DNA of 38,489 nucleotides from GCA-2697345 sp049602715 (GTDB lineage: Bacteria; Pseudomonadota; Alphaproteobacteria; Rhodobacterales; Rhodobacteraceae). This document shows positions 33,769 to 38,489 of the stretch, one piece after another. Numbering within the stretch: position 1 is the first letter of the stretch; each line of letters starts with the position of its first letter. A program made the translations under genes and the position numbers. Location of the stretch: the NCBI GenBank assembly GCA_049602715.1, contig JBMYRX010000012.1, positions 1 to 38,489 on the forward strand, in the 5' to 3' direction. The notes under the pieces were generated by a model. That model saw only the letters and a program-made list of their open reading frames with translations, was not told where the DNA came from and did no database searches.

Positions 33769-34500
33769 TTATGGAGGTATTACCTTACCATCCCAAGCAA
33801 AACATTTTCCAGTATCATCGGTTTTGAGAGTGAATAAGACAGACGTTAGTCTATTAGCTGCAAAATTTGGCGTAAATAATTTGCCCTCCGGGACGCCTCT
33901 CTGGAATGGTTTTGATAGATTACTATCTACCGTACCAGGGTGAAGGCCAACAATAATAGATTTCTTATTTCGGCGGGTTAATTCAATCGCTGAATTTTTT
34001 ATTATCATATTTAGTGCGGCTTTAGATGCCCGGTAAGCATACCAGCCACCGAGTCTATTGTCAGTCACACTTCCTACTCGTGCAGATAAAATCGCGGCGA
34101 TTGAAACACTTTCTTTTGTTAATAAGGGGAAAAAATGTTTAGCAATTAATGCAGGGCCTATAGTATTAATCATGAAAGTTTTCTGAAATTTTTCAATTGA
34201 AATATCTCTAAGAGATTTTTCAGGTTTAATATCCGAGTCAGATAGCATACCAGTAGCTACAATTAAAAGGTCAATGGTTCCCTGTTTTGAGACATATTCT
34301 GAAGCTTTTATGATGCTTTTCTCACTCTGCAAATCGATAGGGTGGGGATAAACATTTTGTGACTCAGATTTAATACTTTTCCGTGAAAGAGCAAAAACAT
34401 TATAATAGTCCTCTGAATTTGAAATACTTTCAACTAGCGCGTTGCCAATAGCTCCGCTTGAACCAATAATGACAGCATTCTTTTGTTTTAAATCTAACAT
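33769..34500 (-). CDS. Short-chain dehydrogenase/reductase (CsgA/C-factor-like)
   Basis: Rossmann-fold oxidoreductase of 243 residues. The cofactor loop is the variant GSSGAIGNAL (about 13-22), the catalytic Ser is in SARVGSV, and the Tyr and Lys are in YAYRASKAALN. The C-terminus with LHPGTVDSNLSKPFQ, EGKLFTP and CFAWDGKVIPP is typical of the C-factor-like SDR subgroup. It diverges from a second SDR gene across 72 bases. The substrate is unknown. Confidence 0.88.
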   Translation of the reverse strand: MLDLKQKNAVIIGSSGAIGNALVESISNSEDYYNVFALSRKSIKSESQNVYPHPIDLQSEKSIIKASEYVSKQGTIDLLIVATGMLSDSDIKPEKSLRDISIEKFQKTFMINTIGPALIAKHFFPLLTKESVSIAAILSARVGSVTDNRLGGWYAYRASKAALNMIIKNSAIELTRRNKKSIIVGLHPGTVDSNLSKPFQRGVPEGKLFTPNFAANRLTSVLFTLKTDDTGKCFAWDGKVIPP

Positions 34501-34572
34501 TAATACCTTTGTCCAATATGCGTAATGTGATAATCTTATTTATAAATATTAATAACTGAAGATTAGTCGTTT

Positions 34573-35388
34573 ATGAAGTTAAATAAATCCTTAATTATCA
34601 TTACAGGTGGAGCTAACGGAATTGGTAGAGCTATTGCGAAGAGATTCGCAAAAGAAGGTGCAAAAGTTGTAGTTGCGGATACAGATTATGAAAGAGCGGC
34701 TGAGTTAGCGGAACTGATCGGAGGAGTTAGTTTTTTTTGCGATGTAAGTAAAGAACAGAGCATCATCGACCTGGTAACAAATGTAGAGAGTAAATATGGG
34801 ACCATTGATCTTTTCTGTTCAAATGCGGGCGTTATTTTTGATCAACCTGATAACGCAACCTCAACAGAAAATATAGACTGGCAAATATCTTGGGATGTGA
34901 ACGTAATGGCCCATGTTTATGCAGCTAGGGCCTGTCTTCCTGCTATGATTAAAAAAGGAGGTGGTTATTTTTTACAAATAATATCAGCCGCTGGGTTACT
35001 TAGTCAAATTGGAAATGCCGCATACTCAACGACTAAACATGCGTCTATTGGGTTTGCTGAGTCTTTATTTATTTCTCATGTTGATGATGGGATAAAAGTG
35101 TCAGTTGTTTGCCCTCAGTATGTAGCAACATCAATGATAGATTTAGACTATTCAGAGGTTCATAAATATCCTGAGGATATTCTTTCGGTTTCAGAGGTTG
35201 CTGATGTTGTGGTTCAAGGTTTAAAAGATGAAGAGTTTTTAATTTTACCGCATCCAGAGGTTAAAAAGCACTTCCAGAAAAAAGCTACTGACTATCAACG
35301 ATGGTTGAGTGGGATGAATAAAATCAAAAAAAAAGCACTGATTACGCATGGTGATTTAAGTATTAAATCGATTATAAAATCGCTTTAA
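34573..35388 (+). CDS. Classical short-chain dehydrogenase/reductase
   Basis: NAD(P)-dependent oxidoreductase of 271 residues. The cofactor motif is TGGANGIGRAIA (about 11-22), SNAG is at about 88-91, the catalytic Ser lies in QIISAAG, and the YSTTKHA motif supplies Tyr and Lys. A 30-residue basic C-terminal tail (KKHFQKKATDYQRWL) extends beyond the core. It is divergent from the C-factor-like SDR and convergent with the GST gene (10 bases apart). The substrate is not known. Confidence 0.88.
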   Translation: MKLNKSLIIITGGANGIGRAIAKRFAKEGAKVVVADTDYERAAELAELIGGVSFFCDVSKEQSIIDLVTNVESKYGTIDLFCSNAGVIFDQPDNATSTENIDWQISWDVNVMAHVYAARACLPAMIKKGGGYFLQIISAAGLLSQIGNAAYSTTKHASIGFAESLFISHVDDGIKVSVVCPQYVATSMIDLDYSEVHKYPEDILSVSEVADVVVQGLKDEEFLILPHPEVKKHFQKKATDYQRWLSGMNKIKKKALITHGDLSIKSIIKSL

Positions 35389-35398
35389 CTCTTCCTAT

Positions 35399-36028
35399 TC
35401 AGCCTTTAGGTATTTCAGAAACGAAATTTGGGATATGATAACCTTTTTGAACGGCATCCCTGCTCAAGATTTTTTGATACCATAATCTTATATTTGGGAA
35501 TTCAGATAAATTTATTTCTTGCCATTCATATCTTGATATCCATGGCCAGATAGCTATGTCTGCGATGGAGTATTCTCCGACTACAAACTCTGATACTGAA
35601 AGTTGTTTTTCTAAAACGCCGTATAACCTCAGAGCTTCGTTTTTATATCTTTCTTCTGCGTATGGCGCTTTACCTTTGTTATAATGTAAAAAATGATGAG
35701 CTTGGCCTAACATAGGCCCAATCCCAGCTTTCTGCCACATTAACCACTCTATTACTTTAGTTTTTTTCTTAAAATCTTTTGGTAGTAATTTTCCTACTTT
35801 TTCTGCCAAGTACATCATGATTGCCCCAGATTCCATTAAGCCCATATGGGTATCATGATCGAAAATAGCAGGTATTTTATTGTTTGGACTTATTACTAGG
35901 AAGTTCTCATCAAACTGAGCACCGTTTCCTATGTTTATAGGTATAACTTTATATCGGATTTTTAATTCTTCCAATAATATTGATATTTTTCGGCCGTTAG
36001 GCGTTGCCCAGGTATAAAGGTCAATCAT
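35399..36028 (-). CDS. Glutathione S-transferase family protein (YfcG/YghU-like)
   Basis: Two-domain GST of 209 residues. The thioredoxin-like N-terminus opens with LYTWATPNGRKISILLEEL. The TPNG motif is that of the Nu-class YfcG/YghU disulfide-bond reductases, which use Thr and Asn to hold glutathione rather than a Cys or Ser. The cis-proline NNKIPAI and the MESGAIMMYLAEK segment follow. The helical C-terminal domain begins near 88 (WLMWQKAGIGPMLGQAHHF). A bidirectional terminator separates it from rpmE. In context it may act with ggt on glutathione-linked chemistry. Confidence 0.9.
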   Translation of the reverse strand: MIDLYTWATPNGRKISILLEELKIRYKVIPINIGNGAQFDENFLVISPNNKIPAIFDHDTHMGLMESGAIMMYLAEKVGKLLPKDFKKKTKVIEWLMWQKAGIGPMLGQAHHFLHYNKGKAPYAEERYKNEALRLYGVLEKQLSVSEFVVGEYSIADIAIWPWISRYEWQEINLSEFPNIRLWYQKILSRDAVQKGYHIPNFVSEIPKG

Positions 36029-36081
36029 AAGAGTTCTCTACGATAACTTATTAGCAAACTTCATTACTATAAGTTGTGATA

Positions 36082-36114
36082 AAAAAAGAGCCTGAAAGTT
36101 ACAGACTCTTTTTT
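36082..36114 (-). terminator. Bidirectional terminator between rpmE and the GST gene
   Basis: A-rich and T-rich arms around AGAGCCTG...CAGACTCT give a stem with one internal mismatch and runs of A and T on either side. It lies 20 bases after the rpmE stop, reading on the minus strand. It closes the rpsP-rpmE unit. Confidence 0.7.
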
Positions 36115-36134
36115 ATTGCATAATTTTGTTTGTT

Positions 36135-36356
36135 CTAAAAGCCAAGGCCATCATATTTTGATTTGAACTTTGATACTCTTCCTCCGGTATCAAGTAGTTT
36201 TTGGTTTCCACCTGTCCAAGCTGGGTGAGCTGAAGGATCGATATCTAAAGCGAGCTGATCACCCTCTGCACCCCAAGTAGATTTCATCTCTACTATGTCT
36301 CCATTTGTCATTTTGACATTAATCATGTGGTAATCTGGATGTGTATCTTTTTTCAT
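36135..36356 (-). CDS. rpmE: 50S ribosomal protein L31, zinc-free form
   Basis: Ribosomal protein of 73 residues at the 50S-30S bridge. It shows KKDTHPDYH at the start, the STWG motif, and DPSAHPAWTGG and GGRVSKFKSKYDGL at the end. The four zinc-binding cysteines of the C+ form are absent, so this is the C- (zinc-independent) form, as in related Rhodobacterales. It follows rplS by 12 bases and is the last gene of the rpsP-rimM-trmD-rplS-rpmE unit. Confidence 0.96.
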   Translation of the reverse strand: MKKDTHPDYHMINVKMTNGDIVEMKSTWGAEGDQLALDIDPSAHPAWTGGNQKLLDTGGRVSKFKSKYDGLGF

Positions 36357-36368
36357 GACAGCCTTCCC

Positions 36369-36779
36369 TTAAGCGTTACTATTATTCTTTTCTTTATAAT
36401 TGGTGTCTTCCGTGATTCTGGCCGATTTTCCTCTTCTAGAGCGTAAATAATAAAGCTTTGCTCTTCGGACACGGCCGCGACGAACTACAGTAAGACTATC
36501 AATATTCGTTGAATGAAGGGGAAATACCCTTTCGACACCTTCACCAAACGAAATTTTTCTAACTGTGAATGACCCTGCAATCCCTTTACCATTATTTCTA
36601 GCAATACACACGCCTTCATAATTTTGGATCCTGGATCTAGTTCCCTCAGTTACTTTATATCCGACCCTAACTGTATCACCAGCCTTGAAATCTGGTATCT
36701 TCTTTCCCAACTCAGCAATTTGGTCAGCTTCAATTTTTTGTATCAGGTCCATTGGACACTTTCCTTTTAAATCGCTCAC
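36369..36779 (-). CDS. rplS: 50S ribosomal protein L19
   Basis: Located at the 30S-50S interface. The 136-residue sequence has the family core FKAGDTVRVGYKVTEGTRSRIQNYEGVCIAR, GAGSFTVRKIS-like text (GIAGSFTVRKIS), GVERVFPLHS, and the basic RRGRVRRAKLYYLRSRRGKSARI. A short N-terminal lead (MSDLKGKCPMDL) is present. The start may instead be the second methionine at about residue 10, since the family often begins MNLIQ. It is 27 bases after trmD. Confidence 0.96.
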   Translation of the reverse strand: MSDLKGKCPMDLIQKIEADQIAELGKKIPDFKAGDTVRVGYKVTEGTRSRIQNYEGVCIARNNGKGIAGSFTVRKISFGEGVERVFPLHSTNIDSLTVVRRGRVRRAKLYYLRSRRGKSARITEDTNYKEKNNSNA

Positions 36780-36806
36780 GGTTTGTCCGTGAAGTTATAA
36801 TGGGCC

Positions 36807-37568
36807 TTAGAGCTCTTGGTCTTCATCCGAGTCCCTATCGTTTTCTAAACAATAAGCCCGCCAGAGGTCAGGTCGCTTTTCTTTTGTCAGCTTTTCAGCC
36901 TGTTTCGTTCGCCAGCTTTTTATTTTTTCATGATCTCCAGATAGAAGAACTTCTGGGACACCATGACCAAGCCAGGTGGATGGTTTAGTATATTGGGAGT
37001 ACTCTAGCAAGTTATTTTGAAAACTTTCTTCAAATATTGATTTTTGATTCCCAACGACGGAGGGTATAAGACGAACCGTGGCATCAATCAAGGCCTGAGC
37101 TGCTATCTCTCCACCAGTGAGAATAAAGTCTCCTATTGAAACCTCTTCAATATTAAAATGATCAAGCACTCTTTGATCTAAACCCTCAAATCTTCCGCAA
37201 ACTAAGTTTACGCCAGACCCCTCAGCTAATGTTTGTGCTTTTTTTTGGGAAAATGGTTTTCCACGCGGTGAAAGATATATTAATGGTGAACTATCTACTC
37301 TTTTAATAGTTTTTTTTATTGCTTTTCCAACTATATCTGCTCTTAGAACCATGCCTGGGCCTCCGCCATAAGGCTTATCATCAACATTGCGATGTTTGCT
37401 CTCGCCAAATTCTCGGAGATCAATCACCTCTAATTCCCATAAACCGTCTTTTAGAGCTTTACCCGTCAGTGATTTGTCCAAAATGCCGGGAAAACTTTCG
37501 GGTAATAAAGTGATTACCTTAGCTTTCCACACATCTTTCTTCATAAGTGTTTTACTAGACTTAATCAT
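36807..37568 (-). CDS. trmD: tRNA (guanine-N1)-methyltransferase
   Basis: Methylates G37 of tRNAs using SAM, preventing frameshifting. The 253-residue product has the trefoil-knot SAM site: GGPGMVLRADI, YLSPRGKPFSQKKA, LVCGRFEGLDQRV and IGDFILTGGE. The start at 37568 is chosen because its ATG overlaps the stop of a nine-codon leader ORF (ATGA) that itself carries a strong ribosome-binding site. A methionine eight residues later is an alternative. The upstream frame extension runs into rimM and is unlikely. Fourth listed gene from the end of the ribosomal unit. Confidence 0.95.
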   Translation of the reverse strand: MIKSSKTLMKKDVWKAKVITLLPESFPGILDKSLTGKALKDGLWELEVIDLREFGESKHRNVDDKPYGGGPGMVLRADIVGKAIKKTIKRVDSSPLIYLSPRGKPFSQKKAQTLAEGSGVNLVCGRFEGLDQRVLDHFNIEEVSIGDFILTGGEIAAQALIDATVRLIPSVVGNQKSIFEESFQNNLLEYSQYTKPSTWLGHGVPEVLLSGDHEKIKSWRTKQAEKLTKEKRPDLWRAYCLENDRDSDEDQEL

Positions 37569-37591
37569 GGGGCTAAATACTTGTTCATCAT
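37565..37591 (-). CDS. Eight-residue leader ORF linking rimM to trmD
   Basis: Reads MMNKYLAP then TGA. GGAG lies five bases before its ATG, the strongest ribosome-binding site in this junction. Its start overlaps the rimM stop (ATGATG) and its stop overlaps the trmD ATG (ATGA). trmD itself has no good site, so ribosomes may be passed from rimM through this minicistron. It could also be chance. Confidence 0.4.
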   Translation of the reverse strand: MMNKYLAP

Positions 37592-38088
37592 GTAATCTCC
37601 TCGGGTGGATCAATAACAATTATTTTCTTTATGAGATCGATAGTAGGTACAATTTGTTTAGTAAAAGATAACAATAATTTTTTTCCGTCGTAGGTTGAAA
37701 TATCAATAATATCGCCGGCGCCATGATTAAAAATAGCTGTTACAAAACCAATTTCTAGACCGCTTGTGTTTACGGCTTTCATATTTATTAGATCGTAGTG
37801 ATAATATTCTTCGTCGGACAGTGATGGCAACTGAGATCTTTGAGCGTACAATTTTACACCCTTTAGAGCCATGGCTTGTTCTTTATTTGTTACATTGGAT
37901 AACTTTGCTACCAAAGTATCCTTAACTAATTTAACTATTTTTACTTCATATGTCTGCGAATTTTCAGTAGTTAGGGGGGAGTAAGTTTCTATATCTTTTG
38001 GATTAACACAAAAAGATTTTAGCCTAACTTCACCCTTCACCCCAAACGAGCCTGCAATAGCTCCTACAGCAATTAAACTATTACTCAT
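37588..38088 (-). CDS. rimM: Ribosome maturation factor RimM
   Basis: Assists 30S head assembly by binding S19. The 166 residues include the N-terminal barrel (VGAIAGSFGVKGEVRLKSF, about 6-24), and the C-terminal PRC-barrel part (YYHYDLINMKAVNTSGLEIG...FNHGAGDIIDI, and VPTIDLIKKIIVIDPPE). Length is normal. Its ATG overlaps the stop of a 48-codon ORF (ATGA), implying translational coupling to that peptide. Confidence 0.96.
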   Translation of the reverse strand: MSNSLIAVGAIAGSFGVKGEVRLKSFCVNPKDIETYSPLTTENSQTYEVKIVKLVKDTLVAKLSNVTNKEQAMALKGVKLYAQRSQLPSLSDEEYYHYDLINMKAVNTSGLEIGFVTAIFNHGAGDIIDISTYDGKKLLLSFTKQIVPTIDLIKKIIVIDPPEEIT

Positions 38089-38231
38089 TTACTTGTTATC
38101 CCAATACAAATGCGATTTTGTATTAGTCCGCCCGCTTCAGAACATCGGTTTTCATGCAAGATTTTTTCCATTTTTGATCCAGCGATAAAAGCCAAAGTAC
38201 AGAAAATAAGAAATAATATACGCCGTACCAT
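38085..38231 (-). CDS. Small membrane-anchored peptide between rpsP and rimM (48 residues)
   Basis: Unlisted by usual length cut-offs. The peptide has a short basic start (MVRR), one hydrophobic helix (about 5-18, ILFLIFCTLAFIAG), then a polar tail with Cys30, an AGG motif at 33-35 and Cys42, ending near a GITSK. The TGA overlaps the rimM ATG (ATGA), and its ATG directly follows the stop of a leader ORF (TAA-ATG). I recall similar tiny proteins with an RC..AGG....C pattern in Rhodobacterales, but this needs checking by search. A membrane peptide with a possible disulfide is the simplest reading. Confidence 0.55.
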   Translation of the reverse strand: MVRRILFLIFCTLAFIAGSKMEKILHENRCSEAGGLIQNRICIGITSK

Positions 38232-38276
38232 TTAGTTAAATGGCTTTAAGTATTGTTTTAATTGTATTGTTATCAT
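38232..38276 (-). CDS. 14-residue leader ORF before the small membrane peptide
   Basis: Reads MITIQLKQYLKPFN and stops directly before the ATG of the 48-residue peptide. AAGGAGG, about ten bases upstream, is the best ribosome-binding site between rpsP and rimM. The site lies in a small hairpin (GAGG/CCTC) and could also pair with a block after the rpsP stop. It may serve as an entry site for the downstream peptide and rimM. Confidence 0.4.
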   Translation of the reverse strand: MITIQLKQYLKPFN

Positions 38277-38344
38277 CGAGGTAACGCCTCCTTAATAACT
38301 TCTAATAGAAAAAGCTCATAGAAACAATTTTTACCTCGAGGCGT
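38277..38344 (-). promoter_or_regulatory. Possible RNA switch between rpsP and the leader ORF
   Basis: On the minus strand ACGCCTC-GAGGTAA (38344-38331) lies just after rpsP, and GAGGCGT with TTACCTC (about 38290-38278) surrounds the leader ribosome-binding site. ACGCCTC can pair with GAGGCGT, and GAGGTAA with TTACCTC, in competition with the local GAGG/CCTC hairpin. Either fold would cover the ribosome-binding site. Confidence 0.3.
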
Positions 38345-38356
38345 ATGTTTATCTAG

Positions 38357-38489
38357 TTATTTTTTATCAGCCTCAGCGGGTGCTGCTTCTGTCTCAGCGG
38401 GTGCTGCTTCTGTCTCAGCGGGTGCTGCTTCTGCCTCAGCGGGTGCTGCTTCTGCCTCAGCGGGTGCTGCTTCTGTCTCAGCGGGTGCT
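38357..38489 (-). CDS. rpsP: 30S ribosomal protein S16, C-terminal end (partial)
   Basis: Only the last 43 codons are in the window; the gene continues past the right edge. They encode a tail of five to six copies of a seven-residue unit, AAPAE(A/T)E, ending ADKK. No S16 core is visible. Identity is inferred from the position directly upstream of rimM-trmD-rplS and from the Ala/Pro/Glu-rich extensions that alphaproteobacterial S16 proteins carry. Moderately sure. Confidence 0.75.
   Translation of the reverse strand, partial: APAETEAAPAEAEAAPAEAEAAPAETEAAPAETEAAPAEADKK
38369..38489. repeat. 21-bp tandem repeat coding the rpsP tail
   Basis: The unit GCCTCAGCGGGTGCTGCTTCT (plus strand; 21 bases, differing only GCC/GTC at the first codon) is repeated nearly without change up to the right edge, at least five times. 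It keeps the reading frame because 21 is a multiple of three. The array continues beyond the window. Confidence 0.9.

Noticed and set aside
38369..38489. Regular repeats at the right edge as a CRISPR array
   Set aside because: Units are contiguous without spacers and keep a coding frame for an Ala/Pro/Glu tail.

Overview
The window is chromosomal DNA from a low-GC alphaproteobacterium. The gene orders rpsA-ihfB-lapA-trpF-trpB, pth-DUF2237 with rplY nearby, and rpsP-rimM-trmD-rplS-rpmE match what is known of Rhodobacterales (Roseobacter-type) chromosomes. The AT-rich third positions and short spacers suggest a streamlined marine member. The taxonomic placement is inference from synteny, not from a search.

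Layout. 0.1-4.6 kb: ribosomal protein S1, IHF beta, a LapA-domain membrane protein, and trpF-trpB. 4.6-6.4 kb: DUF2237, peptidyl-tRNA hydrolase and L25 on the minus strand. 6.5-9.1 kb (minus): an unrecognised secreted protein, an FMN-dependent lactate-type dehydrogenase and trpA. 9.2-13.8 kb (plus): ychF, a glutamine amidotransferase, a crotonase-fold protein coupled to a CoA-transferase, and an EamA transporter. 13.98 kb: tRNA-Ser(GCT). 14.2-20.3 kb: a MOSC protein with a 2Fe-2S/flavin reductase, then kynurenine-pathway genes kynU-kynB-kynA and an MFS permease. 20.4-23.4 kb: a complete TRAP transporter (dctP-dctQ-dctM).

23.7-29.3 kb is a small genomic island. It is visibly more GC-rich than its flanks and is bounded by direct copies of a tRNA-Thr 3' end. 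Next to one border lies the N-terminal fragment of a phage-type integrase. Its cargo is a sulfide/persulfide module: two YeeE/YedE half-transporters, an ETHE1-like persulfide dioxygenase, a DUF442 sulfurtransferase/phosphatase-like protein, a SulP anion transporter with STAS domain, and an ArsR regulator that keeps the two cysteines typical of BigR/SqrR persulfide sensors. A perfect inverted repeat overlaps the predicted -10 box of the arsR promoter, and a 12-bp word from it recurs upstream of the first cargo gene.

29.3-36.0 kb is a catabolic cluster: RraA-like protein, GntR/FCD regulator, gamma-glutamyltransferase, GhrA-type reductase, a stand-alone AsnC ligand-binding domain, two short-chain dehydrogenases and a glutathione transferase. 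Its substrate is unknown. 36.1-38.5 kb (minus): rpmE, rplS, trmD, rimM and the 3' end of rpsP. Between rpsP and rimM sit two unlisted small ORFs. One encodes a 48-residue membrane-anchored peptide whose stop overlaps the rimM start.

The window contains both tryptophan synthesis (trpF, trpB, trpA) and tryptophan breakdown (kynA, kynB, kynU), in separate transcription units. No CRISPR array, intact transposase or rRNA was seen.
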